A DNA stretch of 64,000 bases. Source: Leclercia adecarboxylata. Its GTDB lineage: Bacteria; Pseudomonadota; Gammaproteobacteria; Enterobacterales; Enterobacteriaceae. The position numbers and the translations under genes were made by a program. The notes beneath the pieces were generated by a model. It searched no databases. It had not been told where the DNA came from and saw only the letters and a list, made by a program, of their open reading frames with translations. The first letter of the stretch is position 1, and every line of letters starts with the position of its first letter. The stretch spans positions 4,092,001-4,156,000 of the forward strand of contig NZ_CP098325.1 in NCBI RefSeq assembly GCF_023639785.1, in the 5' to 3' direction. Of the stretch, positions 19,019-29,947 are shown piece after piece.

Positions 19019-20506
19019 TTACGCTTCGTCGCCGAACCAGCAGATATTACGTGCGGCCATGATGAGTTCGCCGGCTTTCTCGTCGGTTAAACCTTCGATA
19101 TCGGCCAGGTCATCAACGCCTTGCTCGGCGAGATCTTCCAGCGTACAAACACCACGGGCAGCCAGCTTGAACGCGATCGCACGATCAAGACCTTCCAGAT
19201 TCAGCAGGTCATCAGCCGGCTTGTTATCACCAAGGCTTTCTTCCTGAGCCAGTGCCAGGGTGGTCAGTGCGTTTTTAGCGCGGTCACGCAGGGCTTCAAC
19301 GGTTGCTTCGTCCAGACCGTCAATTTCCAGCAGTTCTTTCATTGGCACATAGGCCAGCTCTTCCAGCGTTGAGAAACCTTCTTCAACCAGGACGGTGGCG
19401 AAGTCTTCGTCAATGTCCAGGTATTTAGTGAAGGTATCGATGGCTGCATGGGCTTCTGCCTGATGCTTCGCCTGCAGGTCGTCAACGGTCATTACGTTGA
19501 GCTCCCAGCCGCTCAGCTGTGAAGCCAGACGGACGTTCTGACCGTTACGGCCGATAGCCTGTGCCAGGTTACCTGCTTCAACGGCGATATCCATGGTGTG
19601 CTTGTCTTCGTCTACGACGATAGAGGCAACGTCAGCCGGCGCCATCGCGTTAATCACGAACTGTGCTGGGTTGTCGTCCCACAGAACGATATCAATACGC
19701 TCCCCGCCGAGTTCAGTCGAAACCGCCTGAACACGCGCACCACGCATACCGACGCAAGCACCGACCGGATCGATACGCTTGTCGTTGGTTTTCACCGCGA
19801 TTTTTGCACGGGAACCCGGATCGCGGGCAGCGGCTTTAATCTCGATAACTTCTTCGCCGATTTCTGGCACTTCGATGCGGAACAGTTCGATCAGCATCTC
19901 AGGCTTGGAACGGGTCACGAACAGCTGAGCACCGCGTGCTTCTGGACGCACGGAATACAGCACGCCACGAATACGGTCACCCGGGCGGAAGTTTTCGCGT
20001 GGCAGCATATCTTCACGCAGAATAACCGCTTCAGCGTTGTTACCCAGATCCAGAGAGATGTTGTCGCGGTTCACTTTCTTCACCACGCCGGTGATGATCT
20101 CACCTTCGTGCTCACGGAACTGGTCAACAACCATTGCACGCTCGGCTTCACGTACTTTCTGTACGATGACCTGTTTAGCGGTCTGCGTGGTGATACGGTC
20201 GAAGGTCACGGATTCGATCTGATCTTCAACGTAATCGTCAATGTTCAGGCTTTCATCTTCGAAACGAGCCGCTTCAAGAGTGATCTCTTTCGTTGGCTGG
20301 GTCACTTCTTCAACGATAACCCAACGACGGAAAGTATCGAAGTCGCCGCTTTTACGATCGATTTCAACGCGGACATCGATCTCTTGTTCGTATTTTTTCT
20401 TGGTTGCCGTAGCCAGTGCACTTTCCAGCGCTTCGAAAATTTTCTCACGCGGCAGGGCTTTCTCGTTGGAGACGGCTTCAACAACAGCCAAAATTTCTTT
20501 GTTCAT
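19019..20506 (-). CDS. nusA: Transcription termination/antitermination factor NusA
   Basis: RNA-polymerase-binding factor affecting pausing, intrinsic termination and lambda/rRNA antitermination. 495 residues as in E. coli, with the N-terminal RNAP-binding domain (1-130), S1 (about 135-200), two KH domains ([14 protein letters not shown] near 251 and the following KH2 with [12 protein letters not shown]) and two acidic repeats at the C-terminus. rimP lies upstream by 28 bases. Autogenous control in E. coli acts on this operon's leader, which here contains two terminator-like hairpins before rimP. Confidence 0.97.
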   Translation of the reverse strand: MNKEILAVVEAVSNEKALPREKIFEALESALATATKKKYEQEIDVRVEIDRKSGDFDTFRRWVIVEEVTQPTKEITLEAARFEDESLNIDDYVEDQIESVTFDRITTQTAKQVIVQKVREAERAMVVDQFREHEGEIITGVVKKVNRDNISLDLGNNAEAVILREDMLPRENFRPGDRIRGVLYSVRPEARGAQLFVTRSKPEMLIELFRIEVPEIGEEVIEIKAAARDPGSRAKIAVKTNDKRIDPVGACVGMRGARVQAVSTELGGERIDIVLWDDNPAQFVINAMAPADVASIVVDEDKHTMDIAVEAGNLAQAIGRNGQNVRLASQLSGWELNVMTVDDLQAKHQAEAHAAIDTFTKYLDIDEDFATVLVEEGFSTLEELAYVPMKELLEIDGLDEATVEALRDRAKNALTTLALAQEESLGDNKPADDLLNLEGLDRAIAFKLAARGVCTLEDLAEQGVDDLADIEGLTDEKAGELIMAARNICWFGDEA

Positions 20507-20534
20507 CGCGGGCTTTTCACCTCAATCCAGACTG

Positions 20535-20987
20535 TTAAAAGTGGGGAACCAGGTTCGCCTTCTGGATATTACTCAGCGCGAACACTTCATCTTTGCCTTC
20601 GACTGTAACCGTGATCATCTCACCATCAACGGCTTTAATAACGCCTTGCCATTTACGGCGGTTCTGTACGGCCATACGCAGAACGAGAGCCACTTCTTCA
20701 CCGGTAAAGCGCGTGTAGTGTTCAGCCGTGAACATAGGTCTGTCGAGACCAGGCGAGGAAACTTCCAGGTTGTAGGCAACAGTAATAGGATCTTCAACAT
20801 CAAGAACCGCACTGACCTGGTGGCTGACATCAGCACAATCATCAACATTGATGCCATCTTCACTATCAATATAGATGCGCAGCGTGGATGTACGACCCCG
20901 AACGAATTCGATGCCGACCAGTTCGTAGCCCAGTGCTTCGACCGGTGCTGTAATCATCTCTGTTAATTTTTGCTCTAATGTGGACAA
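20535..20987 (-). CDS. rimP: Ribosome maturation factor RimP
   Basis: Needed for 30S subunit maturation. The 150-residue form starts at a TTG (20987) after GGGGGT and begins [11 protein letters not shown], as in the E. coli protein. A GTG two codons upstream would overlap that ribosome-binding site and is less likely. The conserved stretch [20 protein letters not shown] is at about residues 38-57. First protein gene of the metY-rimP-nusA-infB unit. Confidence 0.94.
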   Translation of the reverse strand: MSTLEQKLTEMITAPVEALGYELVGIEFVRGRTSTLRIYIDSEDGINVDDCADVSHQVSAVLDVEDPITVAYNLEVSSPGLDRPMFTAEHYTRFTGEEVALVLRMAVQNRRKWQGVIKAVDGEMITVTVEGKDEVFALSNIQKANLVPHF

Positions 20988-21004
20988 GCCCACCCCCAAG
21001 ACGT

Positions 21005-21024
21005 AAAAAAAGGGCATAAAGCCC
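21005..21024 (-). terminator. Short GC hairpin with T-tract ahead of rimP
   Basis: Minus strand GGGC-TTTAT-GCCC followed by seven T, ending 18 bases before the rimP start codon. The stem is only four pairs, so it is a weak attenuator candidate or a pause site. Confidence 0.45.
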
Positions 21025-21045
21025 AGTTATTCTGTAGTCAGATAA

Positions 21046-21068
21046 CAAAAAACCCCGATAAATCGGGG
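21046..21068 (-). terminator. Terminator between metY and rimP
   Basis: Minus strand CCCCGAT-TT-ATCGGGG followed by six T. A clear intrinsic terminator in the leader between tRNA-fMet and rimP, consistent with separating tRNA from mRNA output in this operon. Confidence 0.82.
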
Positions 21069-21194
21069 CTTTAGATAACTGAACCCTATAGCCACAACTG
21101 TGGCCTGGAGCACTTTCAAAAAGAATTTTTTCAAATCCAGCTACGAAGGCGCTAAGTCTTCACAGTATATTTGAAAAAGGACTTTATAGGAAAG

Positions 21195-21271
<77 letters not shown>

Positions 21272-21286
21272 CCTGAAACGTGGCAA

Positions 21287-21315
21287 ATTCTACTCGCTGT
21301 GGGTAAAAAATGCAA
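21287..21315 (-). promoter_or_regulatory. Proximal promoter of metY
   Basis: Minus strand TTGCAT (21315-21310) and TAGAAT (21292-21287) separated by 17 bases. The predicted start is within about ten bases of the tRNA 5' end. Confidence 0.65.
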
Positions 21316-21362
21316 ATAATGCTGGGATTTGGTACCGAGGACGGGACGTAAAATCGGCATAC

Positions 21363-21391
21363 AGTATATTGGTAGCGTACGCCCCTGTCAA
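21363..21391 (-). promoter_or_regulatory. Distal strong promoter of the metY operon
   Basis: Minus strand TTGACA (21391-21386), 17 bases, TATACT (21368-21363): near-consensus sigma-70. It points toward metY and is consistent with the two promoters known for the E. coli metY-nusA operon. About 80 bases separate it from the divergent ARG boxes of argG, so cross-regulation by ArgR is possible. Confidence 0.8.
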
Positions 21392-21469
21392 CCTTACGAA
21401 GCGCAGCGATTCAGGCGGTAAATTTTTACAAAAAATACACGAATCTCTTTCGGTACTTGCCAAAAGATG

Positions 21470-21510
21470 ATTAAATGAAAACTCACTTATTCTGCATAAA
21501 AATGCATTTT
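21470..21510 (+). promoter_or_regulatory. ARG boxes (ArgR operator) upstream of argG
   Basis: TCTGCATAAAAATGCATT at 21491-21508 is a good ARG box (consensus with TGAAT/ATTCA half-sites). AATGAAAACTCACTT just before it is a weaker second box. The pair and its distance to argG resemble the E. coli argG operator. Confidence 0.75.
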
Positions 21511-21517
21511 AGGGTGA

Positions 21518-22903
<1,386 letters not shown>

Positions 22904-22920
22904 TCGCGAATAAGAAAGAC

Positions 22921-22946
22921 AAAAGGCGCCTGAAGGCGCCTTTTTT
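22921..22946 (+). terminator. Terminator of argG
   Basis: Stem AAAAGGCGCC/GGCGCCTTTT with loop TGAA and six T after the GC stem, 18 bases beyond the argG stop. Confidence 0.93.
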
Positions 22947-22978
22947 ATTGCCGAATTTCGTGGCCCTGCCCTCTTTTC

Positions 22979-23008
22979 GCCCGGCGGCGCGTCGCTTACC
23001 GGGCCGAC
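22979..23008. repeat. REP-type palindrome between argG and leuU
   Basis: GCCCGGCGGCGCGTCGCTTACCGGGC core, a variant REP lying between the argG terminator and the convergent leuU terminator. Confidence 0.85.
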
Positions 23009-23028
23009 AAAAAGCAGAACTACAGACG

Positions 23029-23055
23029 AAAAAAAAGACGTCTTTCGACGTCTTT
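23029..23055 (-). terminator. Terminator of secG-leuU
   Basis: Stem AAAGACGTC/GACGTCTTT with a four-base loop, followed on the minus strand by additional T residues. It is 12 bases beyond the tRNA 3' end. Confidence 0.9.
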
Positions 23056-23067
23056 CTTTCGGAATAT

Positions 23068-23154
23068 TGGTACTGAGGATGGGACTCGAACCCACAAGCC
23101 CGTTAGGGCACTACCACCTCAAGGTAGCGTGTCTACCAATTCCACCACCTCAGC
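23068..23154 (-). tRNA. leuU: tRNA-Leu (GAG)
   Basis: 87-base class II tRNA beginning GCTGAGGTGGTGGAATTGG and ending CAGTACCA. The anticodon loop reads CTTGAGG, with anticodon GAG. The long variable arm is TGCCCTAACGGGCT. The CCA end is encoded. It lies 13 bases after the secG stop, so tRNA and secG mRNA are probably cotranscribed, as in E. coli. Confidence 0.96.
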
Positions 23155-23167
23155 ACAGATACTTCTC

Positions 23168-23500
23168 TTACTGCGGGATATCGCTGGTCGGCTTAGCCGG
23201 TGCAGCTGGCTGAGTCTGCTCAGATTTCGCTGGCGCGCTCAGGTTATCCCACTCGCTTCCTTTATTGATCTTGTTGCTATTGATATTGCCAAGCGCCAGA
23301 CTGATGATGAAAAACAGCGTTGCCAGAATCGCCGTTGCGCGGGTCATGAAGTTACCAGAACCACTTGAACCGAACAGCGTACCAGAAGCGCCTGCTCCAA
23401 AGGAGGCCCCCATATCAGCGCCTTTACCTTGCTGCAGCATGATCAGCGCTACCAGAGCGATGGCTACAATAAGGAAAACTACCAAAAGAGCTTCGTACAT
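23168..23500 (-). CDS. secG: Preprotein translocase subunit SecG
   Basis: Small inner-membrane subunit of SecYEG. 110 residues from the ATG at 23500, with two transmembrane helices (about 3-21 and 52-72) joined by a Gly/Ser-rich loop (GADMGASFGAGASGTLFGSSG). The C-terminal tail is rich in Ala and Pro. The upstream open frame to 23692 has no homology and is ignored. It is followed by leuU. Confidence 0.96.
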   Translation of the reverse strand: MYEALLVVFLIVAIALVALIMLQQGKGADMGASFGAGASGTLFGSSGSGNFMTRATAILATLFFIISLALGNINSNKINKGSEWDNLSAPAKSEQTQPAAPAKPTSDIPQ

Positions 23501-23682
23501 AATCAACCTGTTCCTTGCGGATTTGCCGCATACCAATGCTTCAACCAATAAGCAGGAATTTTGCTTTCCCACTGAAGCGGGTGTGAATACTAACCAAAGC
23601 GAATGACCTTCGCAAGGGCAATTTCGACTCATTGTATCAAGTGCGGAAAAAAACAGCAAAACCGCCAAAACTGTACAAAACA

Positions 23683-23702
23683 AAGGCGGCACAGGCCGCC
23701 TT
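23683..23702 (-). terminator. Hairpin after glmM
   Basis: AAGGCGGC-ACAG-GCCGCCTT, 20 bases past the glmM stop. On the minus strand it is followed by TGTTTTG, a modest T-tract. Confidence 0.65.
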
Positions 23703-23721
23703 TTTAGGCACTTAACGTCAT

Positions 23722-25059
23722 TTACGCCGCTTTTACCGCATCAGCGATACGATGGGCAAATTCGGTGACCTGCGCTTCGTCTTCCCCTTCCACCATCACG
23801 CGGATCAGCGGTTCAGTTCCCGACTTACGCAGCAGAACGCGACCACGAGAGCCCAGCGCCGCTTCCACCTCGGCCATTACCGCTTTTACATTCTCGTTTT
23901 CCAGCGGATCGCCCTTACCTGCTGTAAAGCGGACATTAACCAGGATCTGCGGGAACATTTTCATACCGCTACACAGATCGTGCAGGGACATATGGTTACG
24001 CACCATCGCCGCCACAACCTGCAGGCTGGCAACAATACCGTCACCGGTGGTGGTTTTGTCGAGCAGGATCACGTGGCCAGAGTTCTCGGCCCCAATGCGC
24101 CAGCCTTTCTCTTGCAGTTTTTCCAGTACGTAACGGTCGCCGACTTTCGCGCGCGCAAACGGGATACCCAGTTGCTTGAGGGCCAGCTCCAGACCCATGT
24201 TGCTCATCAGGGTACCCACAGCGCCACCGCGCAGTTGCCCCTGGCGCAGACCTTCGCGGGCAATGATATAGAGGATCTGATCGCCGTCGACTTTGTTACC
24301 TTCGTGGTCGACCATGATTACGCGGTCGCCGTCGCCGTCGTAAGCGATACCCAGATCGGCCTTTTCTGCCAGCACTCGCGCCTGCAGAGCACGGACATCC
24401 GTTGCCCCCACTTCGGCATTGATGTTCAGCCCGTTAGGCTCGCAGCCGATGGACACAACCTGCGCACCCAGCTCACGGAACACATTAGGGGCGATGTGGT
24501 AGGTTGCACCGTTCGCGCAATCAACCACGATTTTGAGATGGCCCAGGCTCAGCTCGTTCGGGAAGGTGCCTTTGCAGAATTCGATGTAGCGACCCGCAGC
24601 ATCGACGATGCGGCTGGCTTTACCCAGCTCAGCGGAGTCAACGCAGGTAAGCTCTTTTTCCATTTCCGCTTCAATGGCTTCTTCAACATCATCCGGGAGC
24701 TTAGTCCCGTCAATGGAGAAGAATTTGATGCCGTTATCGTAGAACGGATTATGCGACGCAGAGATAACGATACCTGCTTCCGCACGGAAGGCTCGGGTCA
24801 GGTAGGCCACCGCTGGGGTCGGCATTGGGCCGGTAAAAGAGGCGGACAGCCCTGCGGCAGAGAGGCCTGCTTCCAGCGCGGACTCGAGCATGTAGCCGGA
24901 AATACGGGTGTCTTTACCGATGATGATTTTGCGCGAGCCGTGGCTGGCCAGCACTTTGCCAGCCGCCCAGCCTAACTTCAGCACAAACTCAGGTGTGATT
25001 GGCGCATCGCCCACGCGTCCACGAATGCCGTCGGTACCAAAATATTTACGATTACTCAT
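23722..25059 (-). CDS. glmM: Phosphoglucosamine mutase
   Basis: Interconverts glucosamine-6-P and glucosamine-1-P for UDP-GlcNAc synthesis. 445 residues. The phosphoserine loop VISASHNP places the catalytic serine at Ser102. The metal-binding DGDGDR motif is near residues 241-246, and the C-terminal [12 protein letters not shown] phosphate-binding loop is near 410-421. The start overlaps the folP stop by eight bases, showing coupling within the folP-glmM pair. Confidence 0.97.
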   Translation of the reverse strand: MSNRKYFGTDGIRGRVGDAPITPEFVLKLGWAAGKVLASHGSRKIIIGKDTRISGYMLESALEAGLSAAGLSASFTGPMPTPAVAYLTRAFRAEAGIVISASHNPFYDNGIKFFSIDGTKLPDDVEEAIEAEMEKELTCVDSAELGKASRIVDAAGRYIEFCKGTFPNELSLGHLKIVVDCANGATYHIAPNVFRELGAQVVSIGCEPNGLNINAEVGATDVRALQARVLAEKADLGIAYDGDGDRVIMVDHEGNKVDGDQILYIIAREGLRQGQLRGGAVGTLMSNMGLELALKQLGIPFARAKVGDRYVLEKLQEKGWRIGAENSGHVILLDKTTTGDGIVASLQVVAAMVRNHMSLHDLCSGMKMFPQILVNVRFTAGKGDPLENENVKAVMAEVEAALGSRGRVLLRKSGTEPLIRVMVEGEDEAQVTEFAHRIADAVKAA

Positions 25060-25900
25060 AGCGGGAGTTTTCCTTAGCTGCCAGTGTGGCTTCCACCACT
25101 CGCATGGCTTCTGCTGTTTCTTTTACGTCATGGACGCGAATTATATGGGCTCCCTGCATCGCTGCAATCACCGCACAGGCCAGACTGCCACTCAGGCGAT
25201 CTGATGGCCCAACATTAAGCAGTTGCCCTATCATGGATTTTCTCGACATTCCGACCAGCAGCGGCAGGCCAAAATGGTGAAACTCAGATAAGCGAGCAAG
25301 AAGTTCGTAGTTATGAGAGAGATTTTTACCGAAACCGAATCCCGGGTCGAGCAGCAATTTCGCTTTTGCGATACCGGCACGTTCACAGCGCGCAATATGC
25401 TCTTCGAAGTAGCGGTTCACATCTGCAAACACGTCACTGTATTTGGGGGCATCCTGCATGGTTTTCGGCTGACCCTGCATATGCATCAGACAGACCGGCA
25501 ATCCGGTCTCCGCTGCCGCCTCAAGCGCGCCGGGCTCGGTGAGCGAGCGAATGTCATTAATAATGTGAGCGCCCACTCTGGCCGATTCGCGGATCACCTC
25601 TGGCTTTGAGGTATCCACCGAGATCCACACTTCAAAACGCCGGGCAATGGCTTCAACCACCGGGATGACGCGCGACAGCTCTTCATCAACGCTGACATCC
25701 GCCGCCCCTGGACGCGTCGACTCTCCGCCTACATCGATGATCGTCGCGCCAGCATTGATCATCAAATTCGCATGCCTGACCGCATCAATAAGTGAATTAT
25801 GCGTGCCGCCATCGGAAAAAGAGTCTGGCGTGACGTTCAGGATCCCCATCACATGTGGATGAGAAAGATCGAGATAAGAATCCTGGGCGAAGAGTTTCAT
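25052..25900 (-). CDS. folP: Dihydropteroate synthase
   Basis: Condenses p-aminobenzoate with the pterin diphosphate in folate synthesis; it is the sulfonamide target. The ATG at 25900 gives 282 residues as in E. coli. The signatures [15 protein letters not shown] (residues 18-32) and GGESTRPGA (58-66) are intact, and the MSRKSMIG loop near 219-226 is present. The downstream overlap with glmM is characteristic of enterobacteria. ftsH lies upstream, separated by a terminator. Confidence 0.97.
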   Translation of the reverse strand: MKLFAQDSYLDLSHPHVMGILNVTPDSFSDGGTHNSLIDAVRHANLMINAGATIIDVGGESTRPGAADVSVDEELSRVIPVVEAIARRFEVWISVDTSKPEVIRESARVGAHIINDIRSLTEPGALEAAAETGLPVCLMHMQGQPKTMQDAPKYSDVFADVNRYFEEHIARCERAGIAKAKLLLDPGFGFGKNLSHNYELLARLSEFHHFGLPLLVGMSRKSMIGQLLNVGPSDRLSGSLACAVIAAMQGAHIIRVHDVKETAEAMRVVEATLAAKENSRYE

Positions 25901-25932
25901 GGCAAGTCCCTGATTTTGGTTAAGCAGACAAG

Positions 25933-25960
25933 AAAAACCCCGGGGCAAGCCCCAGGGTTT
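25933..25960 (-). terminator. Terminator of ftsH
   Basis: AAACCC-GGGG...CCCC-GGGTTT stem with an internal mismatch, followed by T residues on the minus strand. It lies about 33 bases after the ftsH stop and in front of folP. Confidence 0.8.
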
Positions 25961-25992
25961 CAGGTAAAGAGAACATCATTTACAGCGGGGAC

Positions 25993-27927
25993 TTATTTGT
26001 CGCCCAGCTGTTCTGACATGGTGTTGCCCGGGTTCGGCGTACGCGGTTCATCGACCGGACGCGGCGCGCGTGGCGTACCGTTGTTGTCAGAGTTGTTGGA
26101 AGCGCCAGGATCTTCCCAGCCCGCAGGTGGACGAACATCACGGCGTGCCATCAGGTCGTCGATTTGCGGCGCATCGATGGTCTCATATTTCATGAGCGCA
26201 TCTTTCATGGCGTGCAGAATATCCATATTGTCATTCAGGATCTGACGGGCACGACCGTAGTTACGCTCGATCAGTGCTTTTACTTCCTGGTCGATGATAC
26301 GTGCTGTTTCATCGGACATATGTTTCGCTTTCGCCACGCTGCGACCGAGGAACACTTCGCCTTCTTCTTCCGCATACAGCAGCGGACCAAGTTTGTCGGA
26401 GAAGCCCCACTGGGTCACCATGTTACGCGCCAGGTTTGTCGCAACTTTAATGTCGTTAGACGCACCGGTCGAAACATGTTCCGCACCGTAAATAATCTCT
26501 TCTGCCAGACGGCCACCGTAAAGGGTCGAAATCTGGCTTTCCAGTTTCTGGCGGCTGGCGCTGATAGCATCGCCCTCCGGCAGGAAGAAGGTCACACCCA
26601 GCGCACGACCACGTGGAATAATCGTCACTTTATGTACCGGATCGTGTTCCGGTACCAGGCGACCGATAATCGCATGACCTGCTTCGTGATAAGCCGTGGA
26701 CTCTTTCTGCGCTTCCGTCATCACCATGGAGCGACGTTCCGCACCCATCATGATTTTGTCTTTCGCTTTCTCGAACTCCACCATGGAAACCACACGCTTG
26801 TTGCCACGGGCAGCAAACAGCGCAGCTTCGTTCACCAGGTTAGCCAGATCGGCACCGGAGAAGCCCGGCGTACCGCGCGCAATGATTGCCGCATCAATGT
26901 CCGGAGACAGCGGTACGCGACGCATATGCACTTTCAGAATCTGCTCACGACCACGAACGTCTGGCAGACCTACCACAACCTGACGGTCAAAACGACCTGG
27001 ACGCAGCAGCGCAGGGTCAAGAACGTCCGGGCGGTTAGTCGCTGCGATAACGATGATACCTTCGTTACCTTCGAAGCCGTCCATCTCAACCAGCATCTGG
27101 TTCAGCGTCTGTTCACGTTCATCGTGACCACCACCCAGGCCTGCGCCACGCTGGCGGCCTACGGCGTCGATTTCATCGATGAAGATGATGCACGGTGCGG
27201 CTTTCTTGGCCTGTTCGAACATGTCACGCACACGAGATGCACCGACACCCACGAACATTTCCACGAAGTCAGAACCTGAAATGGTAAAGAATGGCACCTT
27301 CGCTTCACCTGCGATGGCTTTCGCCAGCAGGGTTTTACCGGTACCCGGAGGCCCTACCATCAGAACGCCTTTCGGGATCTTACCGCCCAGTTTCTGGAAA
27401 CGGCTCGGCTCACGCAGGTATTCAACCAGTTCACCCACCTCTTCTTTTGCTTCGTCGCAACCCGCCACGTCAGCAAAAGTGGTTTTGATCTGGTCTTCCG
27501 TCAGCATACGCGCCTTGCTCTTGCCAAACGACATGGCACCTTTGCCACCGCCGCCCTGCATCTGACGCATAAAGAAGATCCAGACGCCGATAAGCAGCAG
27601 CATCGGGAACCAGGAAATGAAGATAGAAGCCAGCAGGCTTGGCTCTTCCGGCGGCTCACCGACCACCTTGACGTTTTTAGTCAGAAGGTTGTCAAGCAGC
27701 TTAGGATCGTTCACCGGAATGTAAGTCGTGTAACGGTTACTATCTTTCTTGGTAACGTTGATCTCACGTCCGTTGATACGCGCTTCGCGAACCTGATCCT
27801 GGTTGACCTCTTGCAGGAAGGTAGAATAGTCCACCTTGCGGCCATTAGACTCGCTGGGCCCAAAGCTCTGGAATACTGACATCAGCACAACGGCAATGAC
27901 CAGCCAGAGTATTAGGTTTTTCGCCAT
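25993..27927 (-). CDS. ftsH: ATP-dependent zinc metalloprotease FtsH
   Basis: Membrane-anchored AAA+ protease that degrades LpxC, RpoH and misassembled membrane proteins. Two transmembrane helices (about 5-23 and 95-115) flank a periplasmic domain. The Walker A motif GPPGTGKT, Walker [12 protein letters not shown], the second region of homology and the zinc site HEAGH are all present. From the ATG at 27927 the protein has 644 residues, like E. coli. A TTG three codons upstream (27936) has the better-spaced AGAGG, so a 647-residue form is possible. It follows rlmE, as in E. coli. Confidence 0.96.
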   Translation of the reverse strand: MAKNLILWLVIAVVLMSVFQSFGPSESNGRKVDYSTFLQEVNQDQVREARINGREINVTKKDSNRYTTYIPVNDPKLLDNLLTKNVKVVGEPPEEPSLLASIFISWFPMLLLIGVWIFFMRQMQGGGGKGAMSFGKSKARMLTEDQIKTTFADVAGCDEAKEEVGELVEYLREPSRFQKLGGKIPKGVLMVGPPGTGKTLLAKAIAGEAKVPFFTISGSDFVEMFVGVGASRVRDMFEQAKKAAPCIIFIDEIDAVGRQRGAGLGGGHDEREQTLNQMLVEMDGFEGNEGIIVIAATNRPDVLDPALLRPGRFDRQVVVGLPDVRGREQILKVHMRRVPLSPDIDAAIIARGTPGFSGADLANLVNEAALFAARGNKRVVSMVEFEKAKDKIMMGAERRSMVMTEAQKESTAYHEAGHAIIGRLVPEHDPVHKVTIIPRGRALGVTFFLPEGDAISASRQKLESQISTLYGGRLAEEIIYGAEHVSTGASNDIKVATNLARNMVTQWGFSDKLGPLLYAEEEGEVFLGRSVAKAKHMSDETARIIDQEVKALIERNYGRARQILNDNMDILHAMKDALMKYETIDAPQIDDLMARRDVRPPAGWEDPGASNNSDNNGTPRAPRPVDEPRTPNPGNTMSEQLGDK

Positions 27928-28029
27928 GTCACTCAAGGGATTAACCTCTTATTACAACTGTGTTAAAAACAGCGTCAGGATACTCTGTATCCGATTTATT
28001 TCAAACTTTCGCCTGAAATTCACCGGCTA

Positions 28030-28656
28030 TCATTTTCGCCCGGTCGCTACAATATACACTTCACGTGAACGCGCACGCGAAGAGTCCGGCTTACGAACTT
28101 TGACCTTCGTAAACAGGGAGCGAATTTCCTTCAGATACTCTTCGAAACCTTCGCCCTGGAACACCTTCACTAAAAAACTACCACCCGGCGCTAATACATC
28201 ACGACACATTTCTAACGCCAGTTCTACCAGATACATGGAGCGGGGGATATCCACCGCCGGTGTTCCGCACATATTTGGCGCCATATCGGACATGACAACC
28301 TGAACTTTACTGTCACCAACCCGTTCAAGTAACGCTTTCAGTACTAATTCATCACGAAAATCGCCCTGAAGGAAGTCCACACCAACGATGGGATCCATAG
28401 GTAAAAGATCGCAGGCGATAATTCGGCCCGTTCCGCCGATTTGTGTTACCGCATACTGCGACCATCCACCGGGCGCTGCACCGAGGTCGACAACCGTCAT
28501 CCCCGGCTTAAAGAGTTTGTCACTTTGCTGTATTTCATCAAGTTTAAACCAGGCACGGGAACGTAACCCCTTTTTCTGTGCCTGTTGAACATATTTATCG
28601 CTAAAGTGTTCCTGGAGCCAGCGGCTCGAGCTAGCAGAACGCTTTTTACCTGTCAT
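28030..28656 (-). CDS. rlmE: 23S rRNA 2'-O-methyltransferase RlmE (RrmJ/FtsJ)
   Basis: Heat-shock-induced SAM-dependent enzyme that methylates U2552 in the 23S A-loop. 208 residues. The catalytic residues of the E. coli enzyme are at identical positions, Lys38, Asp124 and Lys164, and the SAM-binding motif [13 protein letters not shown] is at about 55-67. It lies about 100 bases upstream of ftsH on the same strand and is divergent from yhbY. Confidence 0.97.
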   Translation of the reverse strand: MTGKKRSASSSRWLQEHFSDKYVQQAQKKGLRSRAWFKLDEIQQSDKLFKPGMTVVDLGAAPGGWSQYAVTQIGGTGRIIACDLLPMDPIVGVDFLQGDFRDELVLKALLERVGDSKVQVVMSDMAPNMCGTPAVDIPRSMYLVELALEMCRDVLAPGGSFLVKVFQGEGFEEYLKEIRSLFTKVKVRKPDSSRARSREVYIVATGRK

Positions 28657-28778
28657 TTAACTTTCCGTCCTGGTTCATCGTAGCCTGTGGTGTAAATTTC
28701 CACTCAGCAATTTGGCGATATTAGGGAGATGGCGGTAGAATGAACCGTTTTCAATCCCAACGTAAGCAAAAATATACG

Positions 28779-29072
28779 ATGAATCTGAGTACTAAACAAA
28801 AACAGCACCTTAAAGGTCTGGCACATCCGCTCAAGCCTGTAGTTATGCTTGGCAACAATGGTTTGACCGAAGGGGTACTGGCCGAGATTGAACAAGCGCT
28901 GGAGCACCACGAATTAATCAAGGTGAAAATCGCCTCTGAAGACAGAGACACCAAGACCTTGATCGTGGAAGCAATCGTGCGCGAGACCGGCGCCTGTAAT
29001 GTACAGGTCATCGGTAAAACGCTGGTGCTCTACCGCCCTTCTAAAGAGCGTAAAATCTCGCTGCCACGCTAA
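28779..29072 (+). CDS. yhbY: Ribosome assembly RNA-binding protein YhbY (CRM domain)
   Basis: Single CRM-domain protein associated with pre-50S subunits in E. coli. The GxxG-type loop is in VVMLGNNGLTEGV. The ATG at 28779 gives 97 residues starting MNLSTKQKQHLKGLAHP, as annotated in E. coli. The frame also contains an in-phase ATG at 28740 preceded by GGGAG, which would add 13 residues; which one is used is uncertain. It is monocistronic, ending at a bidirectional terminator shared with greA. Confidence 0.92.
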   Translation: MNLSTKQKQHLKGLAHPLKPVVMLGNNGLTEGVLAEIEQALEHHELIKVKIASEDRDTKTLIVEAIVRETGACNVQVIGKTLVLYRPSKERKISLPR

Positions 29073-29160
29073 GATTATCCTGAATTGAACACATTTACTG
29101 TGTAAAACGAGGGGTTTTTCGTTAGCAGGTGAGCAAAATGCCATGCTCCTTGAGTTGATA

Positions 29161-29183
29161 AAAGGCCGCTATGCGGCCTTTTT
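29161..29183. terminator. Bidirectional terminator between yhbY and greA
   Basis: AAAGGCCGC-TAT-GCGGCCTTT stem with T runs on both strands, between the convergent stops of yhbY and greA. Confidence 0.88.
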
Positions 29184-29224
29184 CCTATCTTTACAATGTA
29201 TCAACATCCGCCCGGAGATGCGAA

Positions 29225-29701
29225 TTACAGGTAATCAACCTTAGTAATTTCGAATTCCACTTCGCCGCCTGGCGTACGGATGGTGACAACATCGTCCTGC
29301 TCTTTACCTACCAGACCGCGTGCGATTGGCGAGTTTACTGAGATCAGATTCTGCTTAAAGTCAGCTTCGTCATCGCCAACGATGCGGTAGGAGACCTCTT
29401 CATCGGTATCCAGATTGATCACGGTGACGGTTGAGCCAAAAATCACACGCCCGTTATTTGGCATTTTTGTGATATCAATCACCTGCGCATTCGACAGCTT
29501 GGCTTCGATATCTTTAATTCGCCCTTCGCAGAACCCCTGCTGCTCACGCGCGGCGTGATACTCAGCATTCTCTTTCAGATCGCCATGCTCACGCGCCTCA
29601 GCGATCGCAGCAATGATTTCAGGGCGGCGAACAGACTTCAGAAAATCCAGCTCTTCACGCAGTTTTTCAGCGCCACGTAAGGTCATCGGAATAGCTTGCA
29701 T
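29225..29701 (-). CDS. greA: Transcript cleavage factor GreA
   Basis: Rescues backtracked RNA polymerase by stimulating transcript cleavage. 158 residues, as in E. coli. The N-terminal coiled coil (residues 1-75) carries the tip acidic residues within [12 protein letters not shown]...[24 protein letters not shown], and the C-terminal globular domain follows. The leader contains a strong early terminator at 29795-29829, consistent with the E. coli arrangement in which most greA transcripts stop early to yield GraL RNAs. Confidence 0.97.
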   Translation of the reverse strand: MQAIPMTLRGAEKLREELDFLKSVRRPEIIAAIAEAREHGDLKENAEYHAAREQQGFCEGRIKDIEAKLSNAQVIDITKMPNNGRVIFGSTVTVINLDTDEEVSYRIVGDDEADFKQNLISVNSPIARGLVGKEQDDVVTIRTPGGEVEFEITKVDYL

Positions 29702-29794
29702 TTGTTATACCTCTTTGACATTCCTGTTGGGTACGGGTAACCGACCCGACGACTGGCCCCGCAGGCATCACAGCCTGGCACAGGTCAGAAGCAA

Positions 29795-29829
29795 AAGAAA
29801 ACTGACCCGGAAGCAAAGTTCCAGGTCAG
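29795..29829 (-). terminator. greA leader terminator (GraL-type)
   Basis: Minus strand CTGACCTGGAA...TTCCGGGTCAG followed by TTTTCTTTT. It lies about 95 bases upstream of the greA start, inside the leader, so it would prematurely end greA transcription. The position matches the leader terminator that generates the GraL small RNAs in E. coli. The RNA itself is inferred. Confidence 0.7.
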
Positions 29830-29947
29830 CAGCAATTTTTCAATTTGATACGTATTTTACCGCGAAGTTCAGTATGGGTCATCGTTTACTTTACAGGGCG
29901 TTGGGCCGTAGTATGACGGTTTGTTTCCGGGTTGTTAGCGCGAGATT

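Noticed and set aside
27928..27936. TTG start for ftsH giving 647 residues
   Set aside because: The ribosome-binding site spacing favours it, but the family N-terminus begins at the ATG three codons later, so it was kept as an alternative only.
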